DNA of 64,000 bases, taken from Taeniopygia guttata (taxonomy: Eukaryota > Chordata > Aves > Passeriformes > Estrildidae). The position numbers were made by a program, and so were the translations under genes. Below, piece by piece: positions 1-13,721 of this stretch. Location: assembly GCF_048771995.1 (NCBI RefSeq), contig NC_133030.1, positions 14,214,001 to 14,278,000 on the forward strand, read 5' to 3'. Numbering within the stretch: the first letter of the stretch is position 1; each line of letters begins with the position of its first letter. The notes under the pieces are model-generated. The model made no database searches. It was not told the DNA's origin and saw only the letters and a program-made list of their open reading frames with translations.

Positions 1-483
1 ATACATTTTATATAGCAAAAAAAAAAAAGAGGAAATAAATTATTTGTGACATTATTAGGAAGGGGAAAAAATAGACTACAAGAAGTTGTCTGCTTGTGGG
101 ATTTTACTACTTGTTGATAACCATTTTGAGGACATTGAAGTTAGGATATTTGATATGGCACACTTTAAAATATGGTCACTTACAAGAATTTGCAGATCTG
201 GGTACAACCACATTCCCTAAAGGTAAGCTCCTCGTTCCTTTTGAAATGTACCTGAGCGCTTGGAAGTCGCTGAGGGCTCTCAAGGACTTTTGAGCTCATT
301 TGAAGGAACTCGAGACCTCCCACAGCCAAACCACCCCGGGACACTCCAGCTGGAGCGGGATGAACATGGGGACCGGGTGGTGCTGTAGCTCCGCGGGGGA
401 TGATGTGACCCAGCGGCAGCTCCCCAGGGACGGTCCCGCCAGCCTGGCAATGCCCGGGCCAGGATCCCTTCGTCTGGGCAGGG
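1..483. other. Non-coding flank, no gene seen
   Basis: AT-rich at first, turning GC-rich after about 300 as it approaches the minisatellite. Short open frames exist on both strands but show no domain, splice structure or composition supporting a gene. Confidence 0.5.
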
Positions 484-762
484 TCCCTCATCCCGAGGGT
501 GTCCCAGGCCAGGCTCCCCTCATCCCGAGCGTGTCCCGGGCAGGCTCCCCTCATCCCGAGCGTGTCCCAGGCCAGGCTCCCCTCATCCCGAGCGTGTCCC
601 GGGCAGGCTCCCTTCATCCCCCTCATTCCGAGCGTGTCCCGGGCAGGCTCCCCTCATCCCGAGCGTGTCCCGGGCAGGCTCCCTTCATCCCCCTCATTCC
701 GAGCGTGTCCCGGGCAGGCTCCCCTCATCCCGAGCGTTTCCCGGGCAGGCTCCCCTCATCCC
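484..762. repeat. GC-rich minisatellite, about 31-32 bp unit with 40-bp variants
   Basis: Eight tandem units are visible. The landmark GTGTCCC (GTTTCCC in the last unit) falls at 499, 531, 562, 594, 634, 665, 705 and 736, giving spacings of 32, 31, 32, 40, 31, 40 and 31. The core reads CCTCATCCCGAGCGTGTCCC followed by GGGCAGGCTC. The two 40-bp units carry an extra CCCTTCATCC-type piece. The block is CpG-rich, unlike the AT-rich surroundings. Long overlapping open frames on both strands here come from the repeat and are not evidence of a protein. Confidence 0.9.
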
Positions 763-1026
763 GGCTGCCCCTCTCCCCTCCCCGGCCGATCCCGCGGCGC
801 CAGCAGATGGAGCTCCAGGATGCCGATTGCTGAAGGGATGACTGGATGTCCGTGAAATCGCTGTGGAAGGGGCAGGCGACACCTCGGTGCTTTCCTGTGG
901 TGCCGCCGTTCGCTCTTTGCTGCGCCAATGAACTTGCACTGAGAAATGAATACGAGCGCTTCTCACGGTCTGAGAAGTCAGGTTGACTAAAAAACCCAAC
1001 CAAACAAACAACTTCGTTAAGCATTT

Positions 1027-1640
1027 TGTAGGATGATAGATGATTTGGTTTGGGAGGGACCTTAAAGATGACCGAGTTTCCATGCCCCTACCAGGTGTAG
1101 GGACACCTTCCACCAGACCAGGCTGCTCAGGGCCCCATCCAACCTGGCCTTGAAAAGGAAAGGATGGGGCACCCACAGCTTCTCAGGCAACCTGTGCTAG
1201 TGCCTCACCACCCTCAGAGGTAAGAATTTCTTCCCGATATCCAATCTAAACCTAGTCTCAGTTTAAAATCATTCCCCTTGTCCTGCCACTACATGCTCAT
1301 GTAACCAGTTCTTCTCTTGTAGCTCCCTTCAGGTACGAGTAGGCCACAGCTGGAGCAACCCTGGGGCTTCCTCTCCTCCAGGCTGAACAAACCCAACTCT
1401 CTCAGCCTTTCGAGACATGCTCCATCCTTCAGATAAATTTGGTGGCCTCCTCTGGACTTGCTCCAACGAGTCCATGTCCTTGCTGTGCTGGGGACTCCGG
1501 AGCTGGGTGCAGCAGTGCAGGGGGGTCTCACCAGAACAGAGGGGCAGATTCCCCCTCCCTCACCTGCTGCCCACAGTGCTGTGGATGCTGCCCAGAATAG
1601 GGCTGGGTTTCTGGGCTGAGAGCTCACTCTGCTGGGTCAT
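1027..1640 (-). mobile_element. CR1 LINE 3' end, 5'-truncated
   Basis: Read on the minus strand, this carries hallmarks of the avian CR1 3' region: a segment like GGCTGAGAGAGTTGGGTTTG followed by TTCAGCCTGGAG, the upstream text about a box of 'CTCTGGTGAGACCCCCC', and the closing segment around AAGGTCCCTCCCAAACC near 1050. On the plus strand it begins with a degraded version of the ATTCTATG tail repeat. Only about 600 bp remain, which is normal for CR1 because reverse transcription usually stops early. It contains no intact reverse transcriptase. The left (5') boundary near 1640 is approximate. Confidence 0.88.
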
Positions 1641-1644
1641 GTCT

Positions 1645-4600
1645 GGTCTTTCATCCATCGTTTATTGCTGGGTGTCTCTGCCCAAACCATGCTTTCAAAT
1701 TTCACCTGCTGCCAGTGACGCTGCGGCTCTTAATGCCAAATTATCACTGTCAGGGCAATTAAAGATACTGGCACTTATTAAGCCTATTCTGCATATTGTG
1801 TCTATTGAAGTAAAAGCTTCTGTGCATCCATATTTAGGCTCTTACCAGAATTACACTACTGTATGATAAAAACCATAATTTTCCATCTCAGGGAACCTGT
1901 TTCCTCGGGTGTTGCTGGGGCAGGGTGGCTGGTGGCACTTTATTTTCTGTGTATTTCATGCCAGACCTATCCAAAATAGAAATAACTCTCTTTAGGCCTA
2001 ATGGAGAGAACAGGTGTGCTCACACATCACAGGATAAATATTTAGATAAATAGCAAGGATATATAAAGCCTTATCTAAAGCTTTCCCATGGACTTTCTGT
2101 TAGTATACACTTATGCTGGATTCTGTTCAAAGCACAGCTAAGTAGCACAGAGCAGTCAGAGCTTTCTAAATTTCCCTTTCAGATAAAGAAGTTTAGATGT
2201 CACATGTCAAACGTAATCTGACCTCAAGGGTTTCAGCCTAATCTTTAACAGGCATTTCTCACCCTTAAGAAAATGCCTGACTTTTGAAACAATCCCTCCT
2301 TTCAAGAACTTTGGCTTAATATTGTGGCATGAAGGTCAAGATTGTCTTGCACTGACTGACAGGAGCACAGCAGCATTCACAGTAGTTCCTTTCTTCATAT
2401 GTGGCTTTTACTTGTGCTTAACATTTTGAACTAGAAAATGAAGAGAATGAGCAAGTATCATTTTGTGTGTGAGGTTTTGATGTGTTTTGTCTTTTAGCCC
2501 CATATTGTTGTTGTATTATTGTAATACTGAATTCTTATTCTCCTGATGCCCTTTAATTGACAGGACTGTTTACTTTTGTTGGTCTTGAGTTTCTGGCAAG
2601 GTACACAGAAAATTTCAGCTTGAACCTGTCAGTGGAAGGACACAGAGACAATGTAGTGTGTCTCCTCTGTGCAGGCTACCAATGGAATAAACAAAGAACG
2701 GACCTGTATGAGCCAGGTCAGCTCAACCCAGACAAAATGAAGGTGAATTACAGCACAGACAGGCTGGGAGCAACCCTCAGAAGGGCTGGAAAAGGTTATA
2801 TCAGAATGGTTATAGTCTCAGGTCTGAATAGAGCTTGTAAAAGTAGCCTGTGGATTGTACATGTGCAATTGAGCCCCAGAGGCAGTTAGCCAGCAGACAG
2901 CTGTCTGGGCACAGTGGGGCAAATTCCCCTGGGAACAGCTCTGCTTGGGTGAGATTCATGTCCTTGTCATCACCCACCCTGTATGAAGTCCTTCCACTCC
3001 TGCCCCAGGTGGCTGTCAGGTGGCTGTGTGAGTTGGCTCTTGGCCTGCTTTCCTGGGGTGGGACAACATGCCAGGAGTAATGCACTTGTTTGGCAGCTGT
3101 GGATTGGAACATGAATCTGCAACGTGGGGGTCTTAGAGGAGCCCGTGTTGCTCTTGATTCACAAGCCACAGTGGTCAAACAAGCAATTTTTTTTGATGTA
3201 GCTGGCATGTTATGTGTGACCTCTTCTACTGGAAGTGGCCTTTTCTCAGAGGTACCTGAGTCACTCACTGTCACCTCAGGCTACACTTGCTGTGATGTAT
3301 TTTTTTTTCTCGGACTGAAACTGAAGTAATTTAGAAAGGATGCCTGGAAGGACAGGAGAGAGATGGCTTAAGTAGTAGGGCTCTCCCCAAACTCTCAGGG
3401 ATAGCAAACACTGAGGAATTGAAGTATACTTATAACATTCCTTTTTTATTTTTTTTCCTAAGTTGCCTTTTTGCCTGAAAGGAATTGCTTTTTATTAACT
3501 AAGCCCCTGCTAAAGCTCTCTTAGCATTGGTACTTGTGGTCACAATCCAGGAACAGAATTGGAGGTGCTGTGCCCGAGTCACTGTAAAATTGTAAATGGA
3601 GACTCCTCCCTGAAGCTCACTCCATGCAATGAAAAATTGAATACCTTTAAAGAAACAACAATAAAAGTGGTCAAATTTTAGTGGGAATAGTGGGAATGCC
3701 ATGAAATAATATGCAAAACAGGCAAAACCCCATTTTCTCCCTAAATCCCCACAAGAGCCATTTTCCAGGTTATTCCAGGGCTGAAAAATACATCCCTGTG
3801 TATTTATGTCTCGGAATTTCATAATCTTTCTTTAGGAAAAAAAATAGTGTCCACTAAGCTGGCATACAAGGAATGCATAATAACCTACCTGGAGAAATGG
3901 ATACATCTGATGCCTGAGTCCCTGAAAGCTCAGCTCCTAAATGGGTGAATATCTGACATCTAACAGTAAATTATGGCAAGGTGGCCTATCTGCTTGAATT
4001 ATAGTGCTTTCAAAGTCCTGGGTAATACGGTGCTATCAAAAGTTTGGGAGAATGTCTTTAAGCCTGGCTTTTTAAACTTCTCTTCTTTAGGACTAATTCC
4101 TTCTGAAGCAAAGCTGGGGAGTCAGTGGTGGCTTTGGTTGGAGATGCCAAGTTCTTAAAAACACAGTGGGAGAGGTCACTGAGGTGAGCCAATTCCAGGC
4201 AGCATGAGCTGGAACTGAGTGCCCTGAGGTAACTGGAGGATATTGCAGCACCTTCAGATTCCTATTTCACAATGTATAATGAACAAAATAAAAGCACTTT
4301 AAAAAAATAGAACCTTTAAATTTTTTCTTTTAGTTTTTTTCTTTTTCTTTTTTTTTTTTTAACTGGAAAATCAAATCTATTTCAATCAGGTACTTCAGGC
4401 ATTGGCGCCTATGAAAAAAAAAAAAAAAGATTTTTGGCATGGAAAGAATATTGGAAGATTTAGAAGAGAAAATGGATAGCTACACCATGAAGTTAGCTTC
4501 TAATGTACTGATCCCCAGAGGTGCTGCCCCTTGGGCTGGGAGCTGACTGCAGGCACAAGCGCTGATGTAATGTTTGCTGCCTCTCCAGTGGTGATTAACT

Positions 4601-7600
4601 TGGGGGAAATAAATGTAATTAGTTGAAGTACCTTATATGTCATGCTCCTAATGAATGTTATAATTTAAGGATAGTACTTAAATTTATTAGAAACATCTCT
4701 TTAGGAGAATTGTTTTGTTGGGTTTTTTCCTAAAATAAATTTATCTGGGTTTTAATAATTCTTATGCCAAGGATTAAGGTCTCTGTTGCGGGCAGCCCAT
4801 GCAGTATCTCCTGCTGTTCCATTTTTCCCACAGAATTTTGTGAATAAACAGAACAAACATAGCACCAGGCATGGATTCACCTGCAGGATGTGTCCTGTGT
4901 GCAAGTACAGCCTTGTGCCTCCAGTCCTCATGAACCATGTGTGGATTTCCTGGATGGTTCTGCGTTTATTTGCATGTCAAAGGTGATTTATGGGTCATGA
5001 TGTTTGTTTTAAATGAGTTTAAAAATAGAGAGATAATTTATCTTGCAGTTAATAAATTGTAAGTATCTAGATTTTTCTGGCTTCCTAGCTGAAGATTTTT
5101 TTATTCTCTTATATTTAACAGTCTGTCTGTTTTCATTATGAATTGAATTTGCAATAAAGTACAGGGTTTAATTTTGATAAAATTATTACTGGGTAATGTG
5201 CATGGCTAACTTTCTCTCTTTGCCCATAATAATCCAGTTTGTCCAGATATTGCAGAAGAGGTCATCTAAGAGTTGCTTGATTGAAGTGCAATATGAAATG
5301 CCACCTTTTTAAATCAAGACATAATAAATCCTTTAACTTTACTGCTACTTTTTTCCTTCTTTCCCAATAATATAGCTATGTCCTGATTATATGGAAGTAC
5401 AAACATTCAGATTCCTTGATGAAATCTTCTCCGTAATTGTGATCCTATAAGGCTCTTGCATTCTTCACATAGAAGATTTGTTTTGTTTTGTATTATTCAC
5501 TTAAAGATGGTTTGCAGTCAGTTTATTTTGATATTCTGAAACCAGTAAACAGTGTCCATGTCAGGGCTAAGGCACAAAGGTTAGGTGCTTAGTCTGGCTC
5601 TGTTGCATAGATGTTCTGGGGTTAAGATATTTACTTAGTGATCCAGATCTCTGATATTATTCATAAATCTTGATTTAAAAAGAGTCAGTTAATGAAAAGC
5701 AAAAAAAAAATTAATTATGTACCATTACGTCTTGCAAAAGACATGCAGTGAGAAGGTAGGATTGCATCCGAGTGTTTTCCAGCATTGAAAATGTGGCAGA
5801 TGCATTGTTCCTCAAAAGTAATATGCTCTTCCTGAAATGCATTATTTACCAGAAACATGGGAATTTGGGGATTTGGGTTGGTGTGGCGGTGATTTTAATT
5901 CACCATCTGCCTCCCTAGACCCTAATAGCCTTTCATTTATTTCATATTCACTAGGGCGTAGAAAATGCTCAGGGTGTTTAAAATATTATGTGGTTTTAAA
6001 AGAACTAGATAAAAGAAATCATAACTGTTAACTATAGGGGGAATTACAGTGAAAAGTTTTTGAGTGCTTTCCAGGAGGATGCACAAGCTCAGAGTTGCCT
6101 GATCTATTTCCACCTATGTCCTTTCACAGTCTCTTTTTCTGAGCCATTTGGGAAGCTTTCTTATCTGCACATTTCTCTGTAAGGGGTAGGTGTGCCATCT
6201 GCATATTATTGTAAATTAGAGGATCCATCCATCTACTATCTTAGATGAGCATGGTTTTCCTGCAGGACTTTGTTAAATTGTGTAAATTTAATTTTCATAT
6301 CCCTTCTGGAATATTGAACAAAACTAATTTTATGACTGTAGGGTTTGAAAGCAGAAGGGGCAGTAAGTTAATATAATTAATCATTGTGTCATTGCTGCAG
6401 AATAATGGACTAATTCTCTTCCTAATTTCCAGTTACTTATCATTTGAAATCTCACAGGGACAACAGCACTGTGTAGAAAGAGCAAGGAACAACCAATTAA
6501 AGTAAGTGTTTTGTTTCATCATCTTAAGCAACTGTAACAGAACTGAGGAAACTCTGGTTGTGATTTATTAGTTGCATTTTTTTGAGGTTTTTTTTTATAT
6601 ACAGTTAGTTATTGGCCTGAACTGCTTTATATGGAAAAAGTAATGAATTTCCCCATATTGACATATTTATGTGCATCAATTTTGCATTTTTAAAAACTAG
6701 TAAATTACACAGAATAATTAGCTTGTGTTAAAATGATCAAAACAAACCATCTAAAACTCTTTATTAAAAATTTTAGATATTTTTTATGCCAACTCTGAAA
6801 AATTAAACTCCCCTGCAATTATAAAAAATCAACAGTGATCTGCCAGCCGGTCCTTATTTGGGCCTCTTAAACAAAATACTTCTGTTTTACTTACAGGACT
6901 GTTTTGAATATTTATTTTACGGCTGATCATTTTTAATGTACCTACTACCTATCACTCATTTTGGTGTGGGACTGTGGGATGTACTAAATCTTTGCAGGGT
7001 CAGGTTTAAACTGGCACAACAAAGGTGACCACTATCTCTGATATCCCTCACTGGGAATCTGGAGGATTTTAGAGAGAATACCAAGAAGGTGAAGGAGAAC
7101 AGATAGGAATGAAGCACTGGGAAATCCTGGATCAGAGATAGAGCTAAGGGAGGAGCTGGGGAGAAAAAGCGTCCCAGAAATGACGGTGTGGAGCCCATAA
7201 AGATGCAGCTGAGTGCCAGATGAGGTGATGGAAGGGCAGAGTGGGAATGGAGAAGGGAACAGGAAGTTTTGGCACATGTGAGAAAAAGCTCCATGGGATG
7301 GATAGGACAGGATGTGATTAGAAGAGGAAGATATTTTGGTAGCCTCTACCAAAGCTTGCTGTATAGAGTTCAGCATCATTTCTGGCAGCAAGCTGGAAAG
7401 CATTTAAAGGCTGAGCTTTCAACTAAAAATTCTTGTTGAGTAGAGGCCCAGTAACCCTGTCTGAAAGGTTAAACCAAAAACATTAACAAGGCAGCATTTC
7501 CCTCACTGTTTTTTATGTAAGTACAGTTAATTGAACTGAACTTGGAGGAAATGCTAACTTGAACTTTTTTATTTTCTTTCCTTGAACAGGAACTCAGCAT

Positions 7601-10600
7601 GAGCTGTTTGTTAGTTTGAAGTTTTACTAATTTGGAACAACTTTAGTCACTGCTGAACCTAAATGAGAACCAAACTGAATAGCTAGCATATCTGATTGTC
7701 TAAGTAGATGTAAAAATTCAGGATCGGTTTGTAACAATTCTGTTTCTGCATTTTTCATTTTAATCCCACTTTTCACTTATCCTGCCCAGATTTCTTCCAG
7801 GCTCTTGCTTTGTATCAGGGGATGCTGTAGACTGTAGAAGACCTTCTGGTGGGATGAGTTGGAGAGAGCTCATGTTGGGGTTTAGACTGTGTGAATAGGA
7901 TTGCTCAGAGTCCTCTTTTTTTTGATATTGCTCAGTTGCTGCTTCCATCCTCACAATGAGCTTCAGGAAGGGTGCAGAGGAATGACCTACCTGCCTCCCA
8001 GACACTGGGGAGACTATCTCTGCCTAATGTGCTGTCCTGCAAAGCCAGCTGTCCTCACTGCCCAATTGTCAGATGACCACTGCTGTGACAAGCCACTTGG
8101 AAAACAGGTATTGTGTGGGTTTTCATCTAGAGCTGACATCAGGTGTTTAAACAAAAAAGAAGGGAGATTCATATAGCAATTGCCATGCAAGAGTTCATGC
8201 CAGTTATGTTGTTAGCAAACTTAAGTGCTGCACAAGCAAGCTTTTGGAGTTTGATTTTTGCTTTCCTCTGTCTGGAGAACATGGTGTCAAGCGCCTATTT
8301 TTTATTTTAAGAGTAGTCTCAAAGACTTGATTGTTCTTTGATCATAGTTCTGTACTGAAGGTAGTTCAAAGTTACAAGGAGTTATGTATGCTGTGTCTTA
8401 ATGAAATGCTTGTCTGAAATTGAACTGATAGCCTGCTGTGAAAAAATCAATTTGCCATCAGCAACTGAATGTACTTGATGCTCAATTTAGTTCACCCAAC
8501 TATTTCAGGTTTGTTCCCTGTAGTAAAACAAAAGGGTCCTGAGAATTAATTACAGTGTTAGCATCTGCTCGTGGCAGCTTTGCTGATACACTTGGTGGAA
8601 TAAGATACTTAAGGCAGGAGGGAGATGGAGTGTAAAGTTTTTCCCACTGCCATTTCTTATGCAAATATCTTTCACAGGATAGGCTCCTCTGGTGTTTCCT
8701 GTACTTTTTCTTTTGGCATTAGAGCACTCAGTTGTGTTTAAAACTAGCAAATGCTAATTGCTTCCAGATAATTTGTGTTATGTCACTTTTTCATAGTTCA
8801 TATTTCCATAACTATTGCTGGCTACTCAGTGGAGTATTGTTTATTTGACTGTTGGGAATAACATTTCTTGGTTTAAAGTAAATCCCAAACGTTTTGGGAG
8901 ATCAGTGGAAGACTGAGAAGTTGCTGAAGTTGCAGGTTCCTGAGATTCCACAAGTTGAATCTTGTATTAGTGTAATTCCAACCCACTGTGCCAAGCACAC
9001 TGTAGAGCAGCCTTGAATGCTGGACAAGAATACTTTTGTCTTGTGCAAAGTCTTCTTTAACAGTTTCATCTTTTTTAACATTTAAAGTTGCCAGTGTGCT
9101 CACATGCCAACCTAAACTGAGGTTTTATTGTGCTGAACATAGAAACTGAGCTGCAACACAAACACACAAAATAATTATTTGTAAGTTGTCTGTAAGTTCT
9201 GTCATGTCGAATTTGAAATATGTTCATCCACATCACTGTATTTTGGAGAGGATCATCTTAGATTTCTGTGATAGGGTGCTTGGAATTTAATCTTGTCCTG
9301 TATGATTGTGGTGTCTGTAATACTGGTAGAATTGCCCTGTTTGTCCTGGAGAATGATTTCACTCAATGTAATTATAATAAACCCCCTAAGTTTGGTGAAA
9401 TAAAACCAGGTTCATTTCAATTGTCTATCCATTAGGTTGCCATGTACCAAATGCTTTTAACTTCTTAACTCATAAAGAAGATTGTTAAAGCAGCACCTGA
9501 CACTGGTCAGGTGCAGTGGTAATTAATACTAAAGCAAAAATAAAAATACATAAATTAATTATTTAATAAATTTATACTCCTATAAAACTGCAGTAACATA
9601 CTGTGACCCTTGATATGCACACCTGCATATCTTGTTTCTTCTATCCTCTAAAATTTTAAATGAGTGTTCAACGTGTTTTTCTTTGTACCCCATTGGCTCA
9701 GGAGTGGAAGAGCATTTCTGTATTTTGCAGATATGCTTTATTAGAACATCACATGGCATGCAATTTAAACTCTCTGCATGCAGAACAATTCTTGAAAGAA
9801 CATTTGCTGCTCCTCCAGAGTAAATTCATCCTCTAAATAATTATTTTTGTATCTACTTAGCAAGACCATCCTAATCAGGAAAAAAGTCATATTTCATTAT
9901 AAAAATAAGGTGATTATTTTTTAAAAGTGGTGCTAAGAATGTTTGTGATCTCTTTAGACATGAATAGCTACTCAGGTGAAATGAAAACTAATGGTTCTTA
10001 TGATTCTTGAATATAGTTCTTATCAAGGAATATGCTTCATGAGTTGTTTGGCAATATTGAGGGGACAGAAAAGAAGAAACCTCTTCTATCATTCAGTAAT
10101 TTCTATAGTACATGGTAATTGTTACCTTGAAAATACATTATGCATATTTACATAAGATATAAGACTTTCAAAGCAGTTTTTTTTCTATGTGAGCTTTGGT
10201 CCAAAAGGTATGTGGAATCTTCTGAAGTCCATTCCTTGCATGAAAAATAATTGTCAAAAAGAAGTGATTTTCTTTCGAATACGTCAACAAAACAGAAATG
10301 GGAATTTGTATGTGCTTTCAATTTGCTAGAAAGGGAAACAATTACTTTTTTTTTCTTTTTTTGGTGTGGGAAAAGTATTCCGGATAGCCTAATATTTAAT
10401 GCAGTTGGGAGGAAAAACTGTAGGTTTTGTACACCACTTAATTTCTCTAGACATTGAAATGTCTTCACCTGGAGAAGCAGCCTATTTTGTGTCTAGCATT
10501 TTTCATTAGAGGTACTAATTAGCAATAGATAACAAATGATGCTGTTATGCATTAATACTCAGAAGTGCATGCAGGATGGATGGATCCACACTGGACCCAT

Positions 10601-13600
10601 CACTGAAACTGGGGACACCTGCTCTCAGAGCTATGGGCAAGAAACCAACTGCAGAAATGATATTGAAACAGCAGGCATAGAGTACTTAATATAGTTTTAA
10701 ATAAATGTTTTGTGGATTTTTTCGCAGTAAGCATCCTTTGTGTGATTGCCTGCACTGCTTGGAATTGGTCTTCATCATTCAGATTGTGCCAGGTAGAAGC
10801 TCCAGTAGAGGGGTGAGGGGACTGTTGTCTTTACCCAGTTTGGTGTCAGTAAAATATAGAATATTTTGTTACACTACTATTTAACATAGATCAGTTTTCA
10901 AACCAAATAATTGCCCTGATTAATTCCTCGCTACACCTGTTTATCTCTGTGGCAAAATGACCTTTCCTTCAGCTTTAAAGGGTCTTCAGTACTTATCTTC
11001 CCTTGACTTGTGGTAGCTACATGCATCACATTGCAACCCTCACCTTCATTGATGGGAGCAGAAGGGTTTCAAGTCCACCTTAAAATACGTCAGGAGTTGA
11101 ACTCGTGTGTAGCTAAGAAAAAGAAATTCAATAAAGTCCTTCTTTCAGATAACCCCTCTCTGTTGGCAATGATAGGACATATGGGGCACATGCACACATA
11201 ACAAAACCATTCTTTCTTCTGTTCTCATTTTAGTCCAGCTCATACATTTGCCAGATAGATTTTTTCCCTAAATTTTCCTAAAATAATCAATTATAAGATC
11301 AAGCTAAAGTTATTATTTATGAGGTTACAGCACAGCTACTATTTTTTCTGTGCTCCTGTACCTACCAGAAAACCAACCAAATGGACATTTCGTTTGTGGG
11401 ATGATTTTATTTTGGTGTTTCCTTGTTTGTTGGCTGCTTTGCACTAAAACAATGTTTTCCTCTGCTTCCTTACCCGAGGCAGAAAAGTCTTGATTTGAAC
11501 TTGTCTAATTTCTCACGTTCTTAGCCTGTAGGTATATAAAGATTACAGGGTTGGATTTTTTTAGACTATTTCTCTTTTCATGCATTATCTGCAAACCAGA
11601 AGTTTAGAGGGAGGTAGGGAATTATATCAGAACAAGTCTTTAATAAGCCATCACAACAGGTACATATATTTTATTGGAGGCTATTCCATTGCCAGAGCCC
11701 AGTGCCTACTAAGATAAATATTTCTGTAAGAGGGTGGTTTTTACCTGCATATCTTATTTCACTTATATTAGTTTTTTAACTATGGAAACCACTCCATATT
11801 CTTTCTGCAGCAGTCTGTGCAAAAATTCTGCAATAGATTGTGTGGTAACTGAAAAACTTTTAGGTGACTTCCAGCTGAAGAAGTTTGGAACAAGTGCATT
11901 AAATTTGACGGCAGGCAAACTTTAAAGAGGTATATAGATAGTTGTATTGGATGGGAAAAGTAAAGTAAGGGTAAGAATTAACTTTTACTCTTGACATTTT
12001 TCTTCAGTAAATAACTATCTTACAGCACTGCACATTATTTACATGCCCCTGTTTGTATTCTTAAATTTTGATGGATTTCTGCACTTTATGACTTTTCAAA
12101 CTGCATGTTGCTGGCAGTGAAAGTGAATGATGTTTAATTTAGTACCACTGAGTTTTTATTTTCAATGAGTATTTTACGTAAAATGCACTAATGTGGTATA
12201 CTCTGGAAGATCCTAGTAACAGTTTTCTGTACCCTTTTCCTCCTTGCCAATCTTTGAGATTAAAGATGTTATTTTGAGATTTTTGCATGAAGTAGATAGT
12301 TGAACATGTGTTTGTGTGCACTCAACCATGTGTGCTCCTGGGAACTTTTTTATTTAATGTAAAAGAGAAATTGGTACCTTCACAGTTCATGATAACAAAG
12401 TATGGAATTAAGGAATACATACATTTGATTGTGGCAGAAAACCAAACATAAAAGAACAGCACTGAAAACAAGACAGCAGGGTTAACATAACTTTTAGGGA
12501 GAAAGGCATGTTTGGTTGCTTACCTTTTCCTTTTACTTAATGTAATTACCTCATTTGTGACTTTACATTAAAATCTGCCTTACTGTTATGTAGAAAAATA
12601 ATTTTTAATTAGTGCTACCTTTAGTGCATTTTCAGAAACCCTGATTGACATCTGTAAGTACTTGCAATTTTATAATTCATTTTAAGTACATAATGACATA
12701 GTTGTTTACCTATGTAATCTTTGTACTGGTATGTAACTTCATGCAGCATAAAATGCTTTTTTTTGGCAGGCCTATGTTTAGCTGATGCTTGATTTAATTT
12801 TTTAATGATAAATCTTAGCTTTTAAAGTTGAAATTTTTGTGTGCAAGTAACTGAGTGACTGAACTGTTTTGATTGGTATCAGACAGGTTTAAGGCTGGCT
12901 TTACATGTTTAAACTAGTTTTATACATGTTATAGAGTTTTCATCATGAAAGCTTTAATACTGAGAATCCAAGTATCAGTACACAGAATACCAAGAGATTT
13001 TTCTGCAATCGTGTCTAAAGCACTTTCTCTTTTATATTTACTGTGGGAAAAGTGTTGAACTGGATGCCATGACTTGCAAATTGATTCCCATCTCAATGGT
13101 AAAACCAGTAAATGTTTGATCTGAAAGGAAGGAATATTGATGATTCCTGGATATAAATTCTAACAAGTCTTGGTGCAGTGGCCTCCACTTTTTGTCTGAT
13201 GTCATAGCACCTTTTGTGAAGGATAGCTTGATCTTTTCTAGGCTATTAACAAAGGAAATGTAGAATAAAGATGCCACCTTGTGGGTGAACTAAATGATGC
13301 AGTAGATGGTTCAAAATGTTTAACAAATAGATTCTATGCATTTGTGACTGGCTGCTGGAAATTGAGTTTATTTTTTTAAAAACATTTAGATTTATTTTTG
13401 GAGTTTACGTTCATGAATTTTTTATGAAGTATCTAAGTAATAACAGTTGGACCATTCTGGAATAGGTGTTAAATGACTGCTAAAAATCATGCTTGTAATC
13501 ACCACATCATTTTGGGATCAAATTCAACGCATTGTTCCTAATGCATTAAAGCCCAATTTTAATACTTTCATCCTAACCTCACTGAGTGACCAAAAGAAAA

Positions 13601-13698
13601 GCAAACAAAAAAAGGAAGATTTTGCAGATATTCCTTGTATGAAAACAAAATGGTGATGCATTCAGGTTCCTGTGCTGGAATTCTCAATACATGCCAAG
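1645..13698. other. Non-coding stretch, no gene recognised
   Basis: About 12 kb of AT-rich DNA with scattered short open frames and homopolymer runs (for example A-rich at about 4412-4428). I looked for kinase N-terminal exons of the STK33-like locus and for other protein families and recognised nothing. It may be intron or intergenic. Confidence 0.5.
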
Positions 13699-13721
13699 AT
13701 TAATACATTACATGTATTAAT
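13699..13721. repeat. Perfect 10-bp inverted repeat, 3-nt loop
   Basis: ATTAATACAT (13699-13708) and ATGTATTAAT (13712-13721) are exact reverse complements around TAC. All but the centre is AT-rich, so it could arise by chance in this composition; no transposon ends or target duplication were seen. Confidence 0.8.

Noticed and set aside
180-855. Repeat-containing proteins on both strands with MRDEG/HARDEG-like or PSVSRAG-like units
   Set aside because: They follow from the GC-rich minisatellite, in several frames at once, with no other support.
1289-1627. 112-codon minus-strand frame
   Set aside because: It falls within the CR1 3' region, which is not coding at this position.
2810-3274. 154-codon minus-strand open frame
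   Set aside because: No domain recognised, and an equally long set of frames lies on the other strand; treated as chance.
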